The notes under the pieces are model-generated. The model was given only the letters and a program-made list of their open reading frames with translations, made no database searches and had not been told where the DNA came from. Positions 17,708 through 27,267 of a stretch of 64,000 bases of DNA are shown piece by piece. Location of the stretch: NCBI GenBank assembly GCA_031546845.1, contig JAVBJT010000018.1:112405-176404 (forward strand), in the 5' to 3' direction. This DNA is from Azoarcus sp031546845. GTDB taxonomy: Bacteria > Pseudomonadota > Gammaproteobacteria > Burkholderiales > Rhodocyclaceae. A program made the position numbers and the translations under genes. The stretch's first letter is position 1. Each line of letters starts with the position of its first letter.

Positions 17708-19798
17708 ATGACCGTACACGTCCACGTCGGCACCTTGCCCGATAGCGAACGGCCGCTGCTGGAAGTTTCCGGCTTGCGTGTGACGCTTGCCGCCGCCGGG
17801 GCGGCGGTGTGTCCGGTCGATGGCGTCGATTTCACCGTTTCCGCCGGTGAGACTTTCGCGCTGCTCGGCGAGTCCGGTTGCGGCAAATCGATGACCGCGC
17901 TGGCGCTGACGCGCCTGTTGCCGGATGTCGGGCGTATTGAAGCGGGCACGGTGTGCCTGGGCGGCGAGAATCTGTTACGTATGTCCGAAGCGGGCATGCG
18001 CGATGTGCGCGGCGGGCGTATTGGCATGATTTTTCAGGAGCCGTCCACTAGCCTCAATCCGGTCATGACGGTTTATGCACAAATCGCCGAGGCGCTTGGC
18101 CGTCACCGCCGCCTGACCGGCGCGGCGGTGCGCGAGGAGGCGCGAAGGCTGCTCGACGCCGTGGGTATTCCCGACGCCGGGCGGCGGCTCGACGACTTCC
18201 CCTTCCAGTTTTCCGGCGGCATGAAGCAGCGGGTGATGATCGCCATGGCGCTCGCCGGCCAACCCGAACTGTTGATCGCCGACGAACCCACCACCGCACT
18301 CGACGTCACCATCCAGGGCCAGGTGCTCGATATGCTCGCGCATTTACAGGCCGAGCGCGGTATGGGCATGTTGCTGATCACGCACGACCTCGGTGTGGTC
18401 GCCCGTATGGCGCACCGTGTGGGGGTGATGTACGCCGGGCAACTGGTGGAAACCGGTGCGCGCGCGCATTTTTTCCGCACGCCGCTGCACCCCTATGCAC
18501 GTAAGCTTTTCGCCGCGTTGCCCTCCGGGCTGCGGCGCGGCGCTATGCTGGATGCGCCGCAAGGCAGCGTGCCGGCGCTGGATCGCGCGTTCGTGGGCTG
18601 CCGCTTTGCCGAGCGCTGCCCCGCCGCATTCGACCGCTGCGACGACGAGGCGCCGGCCTGGCATCGGCTTGGTGAGCACCAGATGGTGCGTTGCCACTTG
18701 TACGAAACGGTCAGCATTCCGCGCCCGCTGGAACAGAATGCCAGCCTGCCTCTGGCGGCGGCCAATGCGCGCGGTAGCACGCCCTTGCTTGAAGTGCGCG
18801 GCCTCAAGGTACATTTCCCGCTGCGCAAGGGGCTGTTCAAGCGCATCGTCGGTCATGCGCGCGCGGTCGATGGGGTCGATCTGGCGTTGGTGCCGGGGCG
18901 CACGCTGGCCCTGGTCGGCGAGTCGGGCTGTGGCAAAACCACCGTGGGCAAGGCTATTTTGCAACTGCTCAAGGCCAGCGCCGGACAGATTTTTTTCGAT
19001 GGCGAGAACATTGCCGGCGCTCCGGCGAATGTTTTGCAACCGATGCGGCGCGCGGTGCAGATGGTGTTTCAAGACCCGTTCGCCTCCCTCAACCCGCGCA
19101 TGCGCATCGGCGAAATCATCGAGGAAGGCATGCTCAGCCTCGGCGTGGATGGCGATGCCGCCGCGCGCGGCCGCCATATCGACGCTCTGCTCGAACGCAT
19201 CGGCCTGCAATCGGCGATGCGCTGGCGTTACCCGCACGAGTTCTCCGGTGGCCAACGCCAACGCATCGCCATCGCCCGCGCGCTCGCGGTATCGCCGCGC
19301 GCCATCGTGTGCGACGAGCCGACCAGCGCACTGGATGTATCGGTGCAGGCGCAGTTGCTCAACCTGATGCGCGAGTTGCAGCGCGAGCGCGGTCTTGCGT
19401 ATCTGTTCATCACGCACAACCTGGGCGTGGTCGATTACCTCGCCGACGAAGTCGCGGTGATGTACTTGGGCCGCATCGTCGAACACGGCCCGGCCGAGCG
19501 TGTCCTGGCCGCGCCGGCGCATCCCTACACGCGCATGTTGCTGGCAGCTGTGCCGCGTGTGGACGAGGCGGCGGATGAGCTGGCGACCGATGCGGCATCG
19601 GCAGACGCCGTACCCACCGCGCGGCAAGCGGCGGTTGCGGCGGTCGATCTGCCTTCGCCGCTCAAACCACCACAGGGCTGCCATTTTCACCCGCGTTGTC
19701 CGCAGGCGACGGATATTTGCCGCAAAGCCTATCCCAGCGAAACGGCGATGGGCACGGCTCATCGCGTGCGTTGTCATTGGCCGCTGGGGCGGTCTTGA
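17708..19798 (+). CDS. duplicated oligopeptide-type ABC ATPase (YejF/GsiA-like)
   Basis: A 696-residue fusion of two peptide-transporter ATPases. The first domain has GESGCGKSMT, FSGGMKQRVMIAMAL and LLIADEPTTALD; the second has GESGCGKTTVGKAI, FSGGQRQRIAIARAL and CDEPTSALD. Each ends with the cysteine-containing oligopeptide tail (GCRFAERCPAAFDRC and GCHFHPRCPQATDIC). It would energise import of peptides or a related solute such as a microcin-like compound or glutathione. No permease or binding protein gene is adjacent, so its partners must be elsewhere. A terminator follows 12 bases after the stop. Confidence 0.88.
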   Translation: MTVHVHVGTLPDSERPLLEVSGLRVTLAAAGAAVCPVDGVDFTVSAGETFALLGESGCGKSMTALALTRLLPDVGRIEAGTVCLGGENLLRMSEAGMRDVRGGRIGMIFQEPSTSLNPVMTVYAQIAEALGRHRRLTGAAVREEARRLLDAVGIPDAGRRLDDFPFQFSGGMKQRVMIAMALAGQPELLIADEPTTALDVTIQGQVLDMLAHLQAERGMGMLLITHDLGVVARMAHRVGVMYAGQLVETGARAHFFRTPLHPYARKLFAALPSGLRRGAMLDAPQGSVPALDRAFVGCRFAERCPAAFDRCDDEAPAWHRLGEHQMVRCHLYETVSIPRPLEQNASLPLAAANARGSTPLLEVRGLKVHFPLRKGLFKRIVGHARAVDGVDLALVPGRTLALVGESGCGKTTVGKAILQLLKASAGQIFFDGENIAGAPANVLQPMRRAVQMVFQDPFASLNPRMRIGEIIEEGMLSLGVDGDAAARGRHIDALLERIGLQSAMRWRYPHEFSGGQRQRIAIARALAVSPRAIVCDEPTSALDVSVQAQLLNLMRELQRERGLAYLFITHNLGVVDYLADEVAVMYLGRIVEHGPAERVLAAPAHPYTRMLLAAVPRVDEAADELATDAASADAVPTARQAAVAAVDLPSPLKPPQGCHFHPRCPQATDICRKAYPSETAMGTAHRVRCHWPLGRS

Positions 19799-19810
19799 CG
19801 CGACTGTGCC

Positions 19811-19838
19811 AGCAGGCAGCGCTTACAGCCTGCTTTTT
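19811..19838 (+). terminator. intrinsic terminator after the fused ABC ATPase gene
   Basis: AGCAGGC pairs with GCCTGCT across a short loop and is followed by a run of five T. Confidence 0.8.
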
Positions 19839-19931
19839 ACCCATGCGTACGGGGTGAAAGGGGCCCTGAACCGGATTTTCCGTTTCAGACGGACAACGCT
19901 TGGCCTGTGGCCGCCGTCAGACACCATCGGA

Positions 19932-20306
19932 TCATGCTTTGCCGTGTTGTGGTTGCGGCAAAATGTCCAGCACGGCTTCCGACGGACGGCACAGGCGCGT
20001 GCCTAGCGGCGTGACCACGATAGGCCGGTTGATGAGAATCGGGTGCTGGAGCATGAAGTCGATCAGTTGCTCGTCGCTCCATTTCGCATCGTCCAGGCCC
20101 AGCTCCGTGTAAGGCGTGCCCTTGCTGCGGAGCACGTCGCGCACTGGCACGCCCATTGCGACAATCAGCGCCTTCAACGTTTCACGGGTGGGCGGCGTTT
20201 TCAGATATTCGATGACGGTAGGCTCTTCGCCACTGTCGCGGATCAGGCCGAGCACGTTGCGCGATGTGCCGCAGGCGGGGTTGTGGTAGATCGTGATGTC
20301 GCTCAT
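19932..20306 (-). CDS. arsC: arsenate reductase, glutaredoxin-dependent
   Basis: A 124-residue ArsC with the catalytic cysteine in YHNPACGTSRNVL near residue 12 and the conserved arginines in the C-terminal half (INRPIVVTPLGTRLCRPSE). It reduces arsenate to arsenite using glutathione and glutaredoxin. No arsR or arsB is adjacent, so it is a solitary copy; solitary ArsC/Spx-like proteins can have other thiol roles. Confidence 0.88.
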   Translation of the reverse strand: MSDITIYHNPACGTSRNVLGLIRDSGEEPTVIEYLKTPPTRETLKALIVAMGVPVRDVLRSKGTPYTELGLDDAKWSDEQLIDFMLQHPILINRPIVVTPLGTRLCRPSEAVLDILPQPQHGKA

Positions 20307-20505
20307 GGAGTGGTTCCGGAGAAAAAATCAGGGGGTGGGCGATGCCATGCCCCACGCTCATCGGTTTGATCAGGTCGATTTTCAGTTTTCAGGGGAGCGC
20401 CTGCTGCTCATAATACTTCCATCGGAGTATCGGCCGGCTTTCGGTATCGCCGCGTGAGCGATCTGTTCTGCGACGCTGATACGGCCCCCCGTTCTTTCCG
20501 AAATA

Positions 20506-20958
20506 ATGAGCGTCATGAACGTATTCAAGACCTGTATAGCACTCTGCCTGCTGGCGGCATCGGTGGCAGTGTGGAAGGCCTATATCCCCAACGGGCGTAT
20601 CGATCCCAAAGCCTGGACTGGATCTTCCTCCGCCACGGCCGGTGCCAGTGACTTCAAGGCTGCGCCGATCCCCGATGGAGTGTCCGTCCATGGCATCGTC
20701 GTGTTCACCCCGAGCGATTGCCCTTCCGATGCCGCGCAGCGCGCCGAAGCATTGATGCGGCATCTGCATGAGCAGGGAATCCCCTACTCGCGTACCGATG
20801 CAGCGCATTTCTCCAATGTGACTTCGCCCGCACAGATCACGCAGATCAAGGAGATCATGACCGGCCCCGTGCCGGTGGTGTTCGTCAACGGCAGGGCAAA
20901 AGCCAACCCAACGCCGGAAGAGGTTGTGGTGGAGTACCGCAGAAGCAGCAACGGTTGA
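20506..20958 (+). CDS. membrane-anchored glutaredoxin-like protein
   Basis: A 150-residue protein with an N-terminal hydrophobic segment (KTCIALCLLAASVAVW) serving as anchor or signal, then a thioredoxin-fold domain: VVFTPSDCPSDAAQRAEALM, a cis-proline region PVPVVFVNG, and a short tail. The active-site-like sequence is C-P-S-D, with one cysteine, so a disulfide-exchange role would be monothiol. A second in-frame ATG lies at 20515. It diverges from arsC. Confidence 0.6.
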   Translation: MSVMNVFKTCIALCLLAASVAVWKAYIPNGRIDPKAWTGSSSATAGASDFKAAPIPDGVSVHGIVVFTPSDCPSDAAQRAEALMRHLHEQGIPYSRTDAAHFSNVTSPAQITQIKEIMTGPVPVVFVNGRAKANPTPEEVVVEYRRSSNG

Positions 20959-21072
20959 GTGTGGTACGCACGGGCGCATCGCGCATCGAAACAAGCCGTT
21001 CGGGTTGGGAGGCGGCTTTGTTCAAGGCTTTCGGCGGTAGATTTCGCGGTTTTTTCGGTGCGGGCAAGGCGC

Positions 21073-22680
21073 TTAACGCCTTCCGTGCCGGTATGCCGCG
21101 CCTAGCAGCAGCGCCCCAAGCAGCAATAATCCGATGGGACCGAGCGTCGGAATCGATGTGATTTGCAGTGGGGGCGCGAGTGTACTGCGCAGGTACCAGG
21201 CATTCGGGTTGGAAGCATCGACGCTGCCGCGATGCAGGGTGTAGCTATACCCTCCCGCCTGGACGCTACCGCCCGCCAACGTAAAAGAACCGGATGCGGT
21301 TGTGCCGCTGTTGATCACATCGATCACCAGGATGCCATTGTCGGTGGTTTGCGCGCCGAGACCGCCGGTATTGGTGATCGACAGTGTGGTTGTCCCGGTT
21401 GCCGCGCCGCCATCGATGATCAACCGATCGGCCGCCGAGCCGTCGCCGCCGAGCGAAGCATGGAGTCCGATCGTACCGCCCACGCCTTGGTAATTCACGG
21501 TCGTTAGCGCCATGAACAGGCCGGCGCCCGCGTCGAGATCAACCCGGCTGGTGTCGTTGACCAGATTGGTGAGATTCGAATCCCCGCTCAGGCGCCACCG
21601 GGAGTTGCCTTGCAGCGTTACGCTGGCGGTGCTGCCTGAAGCGGTGCTTGCCATTCCCGCCAGGATCGAGTTCTGAGCAATGAAAGTAAGCGTCCCAGGA
21701 GTGGCGCCATTAGGGATGACGCGGACGGCGGCTGTGCCAGCGCCAGTGCCATTGTTGAGCGTTGTCGCGGTGAAATTGATCGTTGTCGCGCCGCCGGTGA
21801 CGATGATGCCGTCGCTGACGGCTGTCAATGTCGAGTTCTCGACGCCGACCGTTGCTCCGTTCGTCGTCGAAATGGCGGATTCATCGCCGTTTATGGTGCC
21901 GTTGATAAAGGTTTGGGTGCTGCCAGACGCCACTTTGATACCGTTGCCATTGGCATTTACCGTGACGCCGTCGGCATGAATGGCCCCATTCGCTCGGCTG
22001 GAGCTCAATCCGACGTCCGCGGCGCCGACCTGCGCAAACACCGTGCCGCCGGTAAGATTGATCGTGCCGCCGTCGGCGAGAACGCCGGTGGCATTCCCAC
22101 CGGTAGCCGTGGCAATAACATTTGTTGCGTTGATGATGCCATCGTCGGCGACGCGCAAGGCGCTGTTCACGCTCGTTACGGTGCCGCCCGTCACGGTAAT
22201 GCTTGCACCATCGGTCGCGCCCACGCCGAAGCTGCCGAAATTCGTCGCCAGGACGGTCACATCGGTCGCGGTGACAGTCGATCCGGCGCCGCTGGCGACA
22301 AGCCCCGTGGAATCTTGCCCGGTCGTCGAAACCGAAGACCCTTCAAAAACCGTGATGCTCCCGCCGCTTGTGGCGATGACGGCATGCGAGTCCGTGGCCC
22401 CGGTAATGAGCGTGAGCGGGCTGAAACTCTGAATGATGCCGCCGTTCAGCGCATACAGTGCATGACCCGCGGTGGGTCCGAGCACGCCGGTGTCGATCGT
22501 ACCGCTGGCCGTCTGCGTCGTGCCGTCCGCGACAACCTGCTGCGCGTCGGCGGCGATGCTGTAGCCCATGGCAAAAACCATCGCCATGATCGCTGGCCAT
22601 GCCCGGTTATGCCTGGCATGGCCGCGCGCGATCCTTCCAGACCGTTTCGTCGCCATCATTCCCATCGTGCGTTCTCCCAT
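21073..22680 (-). CDS. surface passenger-like beta-helix protein with IPTL-CTERM sorting tail
   Basis: A 535-residue secreted protein. After a basic N-terminus there is a signal peptide (WPAIMAMVFAMGYSIAADAQ). The body is Thr/Gly/Asn-rich with repeated short strands (for example TVTSVNSALRVADDGIINAT) typical of a right-handed beta-helix. The C-terminus is a classic IPTL-CTERM signal: SIPTLGPIGLLLLGALLLG, then a basic YRHGRR. The tail is assumed to be recognised by a dedicated processing system, not identified in this window. No autotransporter barrel is present. The ligand or adhesive target is unknown. Confidence 0.82.
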   Translation of the reverse strand: MGERTMGMMATKRSGRIARGHARHNRAWPAIMAMVFAMGYSIAADAQQVVADGTTQTASGTIDTGVLGPTAGHALYALNGGIIQSFSPLTLITGATDSHAVIATSGGSITVFEGSSVSTTGQDSTGLVASGAGSTVTATDVTVLATNFGSFGVGATDGASITVTGGTVTSVNSALRVADDGIINATNVIATATGGNATGVLADGGTINLTGGTVFAQVGAADVGLSSSRANGAIHADGVTVNANGNGIKVASGSTQTFINGTINGDESAISTTNGATVGVENSTLTAVSDGIIVTGGATTINFTATTLNNGTGAGTAAVRVIPNGATPGTLTFIAQNSILAGMASTASGSTASVTLQGNSRWRLSGDSNLTNLVNDTSRVDLDAGAGLFMALTTVNYQGVGGTIGLHASLGGDGSAADRLIIDGGAATGTTTLSITNTGGLGAQTTDNGILVIDVINSGTTASGSFTLAGGSVQAGGYSYTLHRGSVDASNPNAWYLRSTLAPPLQITSIPTLGPIGLLLLGALLLGAAYRHGRR

Positions 22681-22942
22681 GCGGTTCTAACCCCTGCTCC
22701 GCGGGGCAATCCGTTCAGGTAAATCGTCCGATTTATTTACCGGTCAGTCGTGTACGTGTTCTAACGGGCAGAAAATCTGTTTTCACGTTCTGCTACCCTG
22801 GCCTGCGGTGCGGCTCAAGGTTTGGCCGTGGGTAGCCGGAGCGGGCCAATGCCTATACCGATAGTATGCTTTCCCACGGGTTCGGACTGCAAACGGCAAT
22901 CTGCGCTCTTTTTTACCGTCTGCGTGGCGCCCGGGCGCTTCC

Positions 22943-24415
22943 CTAGCGGTTTTTCTGTTTGGATACGCTTTGTTTTGCTGTCGCGCCGGTTGGCGAGGTT
23001 TGCCGGGCAGATGCTGAACCCGTCTGTTTGGCGGCGGTTTGGGACGTCGTTTTCTTGCTTGCCGCTTTTTTGTCCGTTACGGCTTTTTCCGCGCCTTTTT
23101 TATTTGTTTCTTTTTTGTTCGCAGCCGTTTTTGTCTTTTTCGCATTTGTTTTGCTTGCCGTCTTTTTTGCCGGTGGATCGTCCTTGACGCTGGCGAGCCG
23201 GATGCCGGGCTGGGTTGCCAGCAAGCCGTTGTTCGGAAGCAGCCGGGTGGCTTGCAGCGCACCGCTCGGGTCCACGCCGTCGGGGACCAGCAGCGTGTAG
23301 CCGGGACCGATTTTGCTGCGAGCGCTCAGGCCATTGACCTGCTGCAATTGCGCGACCGACAGATTGTGGCGGCGTGCGACCGCATCGAGTTTTTCGCCCG
23401 CTGTCAGCGTGTAGGTGCGCCAGCCCTGGCCGGCAAGGGCAAGTTCGGCGGCGGCGGTTTCGAACCGCGCGGCGCGGTCGGCGGGGATTACCAGGGTTTG
23501 ATTGGGCGTTGTTACCACCGGGCGATTGAAGCCGGGGTTGAGGGCAAGAAATTCTTCCAGCGGCAGATCGGCGAGTTTCGCCGCTGTGGCCAAGTCGATA
23601 CCGACGGGGCTGGTGACGGTGACGAAATGCACTTCGTTGGGAACGTAAGGCAGTTCCAGGTGAAACAGTTCGGGCTGGGCGACGATGTTTTTGAGCGCCT
23701 GCAGTTTCGGTACGTAGTTGCGCGTTTCTTCCGGCATGCGCAAGGCGCTGTACTCGGTGGGCAAGCCTGCGCCGAGGTTGCGTTGGACAGCCCGGCCGAC
23801 CGAGCCTTCGCCCCAGTTGTAGGAGGCCAGCGCCAGGTGCCAGTCGCCGTGCATCTGGTAGATGGTTTGCAGGTAATCCAGTGCGGCGTTGGTGGAGGCG
23901 ATCACGTCGCGGCGTTCGTCCACCCACTTATCCTGGGTTAAGTTGTATGTTTTGCCGGTGGAGGGGATGAACTGCCACAGGCCCGAAGCGTGAGCGCGGG
24001 AGTAGGCGAGCGGGTTGTAGCTGCTTTCCACCATCGGCAACAGGGCGATTTCGGTGGGCATGCCACGGCGTTCCAGCTCATCCACGATGTAGTAGAGATA
24101 ACGGCCGCCGCGTGTGAACACCTGTTTCAGAAAACTGGGACGGTTCAGGTAGAAAAGCTGCTGTTCGGCAACGAGTTCACTGTCCAGATCGGGCATACCG
24201 AAGCCACGGCGGATGCGGTCCCAGATATCATTGGCGTCGCGCGTGAGGTCGAGCGTGAGCACGCGGGCGGGCGTGGTTGGTTCTTCGCTTGCCAATGCCT
24301 GCGGGACAACCGCGCTGTCTGGCGCATCGAGGTCGGCTTCGCCGACGCCGGCACCGGCGGACAGGGGGAAAGCAAGGGCGAAGCCGATCAGGATAAGCGA
24401 GAGGAACTTCGCCAT
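22943..24415 (-). CDS. mltD: membrane-bound lytic murein transglycosylase D
   Basis: About 490 residues. The start at 24415 gives a clean signal peptide (MAKFLSLILIGFALAFPL). The SLT domain carries the catalytic glutamate in LPMVESSYNPLAYS followed by ASGLWQFIPSTGKTY. One clear LysM domain for peptidoglycan binding follows (YTLTAGEKLDAVARRHNLSV), then a Lys/Thr-rich low-complexity tail. The mature N-terminus lacks an obvious lipobox, unlike E. coli MltD. It cleaves glycan strands to 1,6-anhydro ends during wall turnover. Confidence 0.9.
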   Translation of the reverse strand: MAKFLSLILIGFALAFPLSAGAGVGEADLDAPDSAVVPQALASEEPTTPARVLTLDLTRDANDIWDRIRRGFGMPDLDSELVAEQQLFYLNRPSFLKQVFTRGGRYLYYIVDELERRGMPTEIALLPMVESSYNPLAYSRAHASGLWQFIPSTGKTYNLTQDKWVDERRDVIASTNAALDYLQTIYQMHGDWHLALASYNWGEGSVGRAVQRNLGAGLPTEYSALRMPEETRNYVPKLQALKNIVAQPELFHLELPYVPNEVHFVTVTSPVGIDLATAAKLADLPLEEFLALNPGFNRPVVTTPNQTLVIPADRAARFETAAAELALAGQGWRTYTLTAGEKLDAVARRHNLSVAQLQQVNGLSARSKIGPGYTLLVPDGVDPSGALQATRLLPNNGLLATQPGIRLASVKDDPPAKKTASKTNAKKTKTAANKKETNKKGAEKAVTDKKAASKKTTSQTAAKQTGSASARQTSPTGATAKQSVSKQKNR

Positions 24416-24657
24416 GAGCAACGTCGGCGGGTGTGGCGTAAAGCGGAAAAGTCTAGCCGCCGGGATCGGGGGCGTCAATTCGGTTCCCGCTGGATGCGTG
24501 TCATGGGGATATTGTCGCGGGTCAAAGAGGAAAAAGCCGGTAAAAGCAATGGATTATTTAATGGACGCAGCGCAAAAAATATTTTGATTTGTGCGTGCGG
24601 TTCGCACCGACTTGGTACGATTACAACGTTTATCAGGTGTTGGAGTTTGTCTGGAAA

Positions 24658-25626
24658 ATGAAGGCTCTCGTGATCGAAGACGCCGTCACTAGCGCGATGC
24701 TCGTGTGTCATCAGTTGATGAACATGGGGTTGACCGCTTTCCATGCCCGCGATGGCGAATCCGGCATTGAGATGTTCAAGCGCGAACGGCCCGATTTGAT
24801 CCTGCTCGACATCATTATGCCCGGGCTGGATGGTTTCGAGGTTGCTCACCGCATCCGGCAATTGGAGAAGGACGGCGATTGGACGCCGATCATTTTTCTT
24901 ACCGCGCGCGCCAGCGACGAGGATCTGCTGCGTGGCATCGAAGTCGGTGGTGACGATTATCTGGTCAAACCGGTTTCCGAACTGGTGCTCAAAGCTAAGG
25001 TCAAGGCCATGCAGCGCATTGCGCAAATGCGCTATTCGTTGCTCGTGCTGACGCGCAAGCTGGACGAAGCCAACCGTGAGCTGACCCGCCTTTCCGCGGT
25101 CGATGGTCTGACTGGCATCGCCAATCGTCGCTGTTTCGATGAAGCCCTGCTGCGCGAATGGAAGCGGGCGTCGCGCGGTGGTTTGCCGATATCGCTGCTG
25201 GTGGCTGATGTGGACTCCTTCAAACAGTTCAACGACAACTACGGCCATCAGGTCGGCGACGAGTGTTTGAAGGCGGTTGCCAGTGCCCTCGCGGGAAAGC
25301 TGCGGCGGCCGATCGATCTGATTGCCCGTTACGGTGGCGAGGAATTCGCCGCGGTCTTGCCGGAAACCACGCTGGACGGTGCGCTGGCTGTAGCCGAGGG
25401 GATGCGCGAGGGCGTCGAGGCGCTGGCGATTGCGCACCAGTTTTCAGTGGTCGCGCAGAAAAGGGTGACGATCAGCATCGGGGTGGCGAGCATCATTCCC
25501 GAACGGGGCGACGACTATGGCTTTCCGGCCTTGGTCAAATTTGCCGACGAAGCCTTGTATCTGGCCAAGAATAAGGGCCGTAATCGCGTCGAAAGCAGCA
25601 TGGCACTGGCCGTAAGGGGCCATTGA
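24658..25626 (+). CDS. response regulator with GGDEF output (diguanylate cyclase)
   Basis: About 322 residues from ATG 24658. A receiver domain (acidic pocket at VIEDAV, phospho-acceptor Asp in LILLDIIMPG, conserved Lys in DYLVKPVSE) is joined by a helix to a GGDEF domain with active-site sequence GGEEF. An RxxD inhibitory site (RPID) lies five residues before it, so product feedback is likely. Phosphorylation should control c-di-GMP synthesis, as in PleD/WspR-type proteins. No histidine kinase is adjacent. Confidence 0.9.
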   Translation: MKALVIEDAVTSAMLVCHQLMNMGLTAFHARDGESGIEMFKRERPDLILLDIIMPGLDGFEVAHRIRQLEKDGDWTPIIFLTARASDEDLLRGIEVGGDDYLVKPVSELVLKAKVKAMQRIAQMRYSLLVLTRKLDEANRELTRLSAVDGLTGIANRRCFDEALLREWKRASRGGLPISLLVADVDSFKQFNDNYGHQVGDECLKAVASALAGKLRRPIDLIARYGGEEFAAVLPETTLDGALAVAEGMREGVEALAIAHQFSVVAQKRVTISIGVASIIPERGDDYGFPALVKFADEALYLAKNKGRNRVESSMALAVRGH

Positions 25627-25693
25627 GGCGATTTGCCGGCCTATTTGCCTGTGCGCGGGTATCGCTTACCCGCTTTTTCCCGCCAACTGGCCC

Positions 25694-26467
25694 TCATATT
25701 CCGCGGAAATCATCCTTCCAGGTGCGCAGTGCGGCCAGACATGCGGTAGCGTCGGCAGGGCGCGTGCCGTATTGCGCGGCAACGCTGGCGATGATGCCGG
25801 CCTCGGCGGTACGCAAGAAAGGGTTGATCGCTTTTTCCCGCCCGATCGTGCTCGGCAGCGTTGGCTGCCCGGCGGCGCGCAGCGTTTCGCAGGCGGCTAT
25901 GTGGCGGTCGCGTTCAGCATTGTCCGGTTCGGCGGCGCGGGCGAAGGCGAGGTTCGACAACGTATATTCATGCGCGCAGCACACCAAGGTGTCGTCCGGC
26001 AGTACGGCGAATTTCGCCAGCGAATCCGCCAGTTGCGCCGCGGTGCCTTCGAACAGGCGCCCGCAGCCGGCTGAAAACAAGGTGTCGCCGCAAAACAGCA
26101 TGCCGCCGCCGTGGTAGGCGATATGCCCGGCGGTATGCCCTGGCACGTCGAGTACCCGCAGTGTCAGCGCCGGCTCCGCAAGCGTCACCGTGTCGCCTTC
26201 GCCGAGCGGACGATTGATGCCATCGATGCGTTCGCGCGCGGGACCGAATACCGGGACGGCGGGCGCGTGCCGTAGCAAACCGCGCAGACCGCCGATATGG
26301 TCGGGATGATGGTGGGTAATCAGTACCGCGCTGAGTGTCAGCTCGTGTTCGGCGAGAAACGCCAGAACCGGCTCGGCGTCGCCTGGGTCGACGGCGACGG
26401 CGTGACGCCCGTCGTGCAGTAGCCAGATGTAATTACTGTCGAACGCGGGAAGAGGGACGATGTTCAT
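25694..26467 (-). CDS. gloB: hydroxyacylglutathione hydrolase (glyoxalase II)
   Basis: A 257-residue metallo-beta-lactamase-fold enzyme of typical GloB length. The metal motif THHHPDHIGG is intact, with further ligands in VPGHTAGH and FCGDTLFSAGCGR and the substrate-binding CAHEYTLSNLAFA. It hydrolyses S-lactoylglutathione to lactate and glutathione in methylglyoxal detoxification. Confidence 0.93.
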   Translation of the reverse strand: MNIVPLPAFDSNYIWLLHDGRHAVAVDPGDAEPVLAFLAEHELTLSAVLITHHHPDHIGGLRGLLRHAPAVPVFGPARERIDGINRPLGEGDTVTLAEPALTLRVLDVPGHTAGHIAYHGGGMLFCGDTLFSAGCGRLFEGTAAQLADSLAKFAVLPDDTLVCCAHEYTLSNLAFARAAEPDNAERDRHIAACETLRAAGQPTLPSTIGREKAINPFLRTAEAGIIASVAAQYGTRPADATACLAALRTWKDDFRGI

Positions 26468-26513
26468 GTAATTTCGGATACCTTGCCGTTTCCGGCCATA
26501 TCAACATTGGTGT

Positions 26514-27203
26514 TCAGCGGTCGCCGAGGGCGGTCTGCTGGAGCGACGGGTTGGGTGTGGTGATTGTTTCGCCTGCGAGTGGTCCCCAGGCATAGGCATA
26601 TTGATCCGCAGTTTCTTCGACTTTTTTGGAATTCGCCTTGCTCCAGGAACTGTTGTACCAATCCACGTGATGTCCGACTTCGTGGCATAGCAGGTGTTCC
26701 ACATAGTAGCGGCGCAATGCCTGCAGTTCGAAAGCAATGATCCAGGAACCTCGCTCCTGCCGTAGCACGCCCCCGAATCGAAGGAAGTGCGACACCTCGC
26801 GGGGCTGGGGTTTTCTCCTCCCCAGCGGCAACACACCATCCGCACGCCACGCATAGAGGACGATAAGACGGACGCCGCTCCCACAAATGAATTCGGCCAA
26901 CGGCGCGCCTGGGCCGTTTTGGCGGTGCGTGCGCTTTCGCAGCCAGATATGCGTGATTCCTTCGCGATGCTGCGCAGGCAACTGCTCAAGCGCGGCGGAA
27001 ACTTCCTCGGCGCTTACAGGAAAGAAATAATCTCTCGACGGGTTGTCCTGCAGGAGTAGCGGCAGGCGCTGCCCATCGGTGGGCCGTTGCAGCGAGTGAG
27101 CCCGGGCAAAGATGTTGTCGGTCAACCGCCGGCGAACCCGGCCACCGTAAAGGTCGCCGTAGGTACGGCTCTTTTTCCACGGCGTTGCGGAACGGCGCTT
27201 CAT
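26514..27203 (-). CDS. putative zinc metallopeptidase-like protein, 229 aa
   Basis: No named family is recognised. The C-terminal part holds a clear HExxH zinc motif, LCHEVGHHVDWY, followed by EETADQYAYAWG with a candidate third ligand. The N-terminal half is basic and contains no signal peptide. ATG 27203 is preceded by AGGA at good spacing. The context of small unrelated genes gives no further clue. Activity on a protein substrate in the cytoplasm is inferred from the motif only. Confidence 0.6.
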   Translation of the reverse strand: MKRRSATPWKKSRTYGDLYGGRVRRRLTDNIFARAHSLQRPTDGQRLPLLLQDNPSRDYFFPVSAEEVSAALEQLPAQHREGITHIWLRKRTHRQNGPGAPLAEFICGSGVRLIVLYAWRADGVLPLGRRKPQPREVSHFLRFGGVLRQERGSWIIAFELQALRRYYVEHLLCHEVGHHVDWYNSSWSKANSKKVEETADQYAYAWGPLAGETITTPNPSLQQTALGDR

Positions 27204-27267
27204 CTGTTTTCCTTCCGATGCTGGAGTTTACGGGTGCGCTTCGGCACATCCCATATCTCACAGTCGG

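Noticed and set aside
18344..19777. Open frame opposite the fused ABC ATPase
   Set aside because: Shadow of a gene with complete ATPase motifs in both halves.
22822..23187. Small plus-strand frame between the IPTL-CTERM gene and mltD
   Set aside because: It runs into the Lys-rich 3' end of mltD, is Phe/Cys-rich through the opposite A-rich codons, and has no ribosome site.
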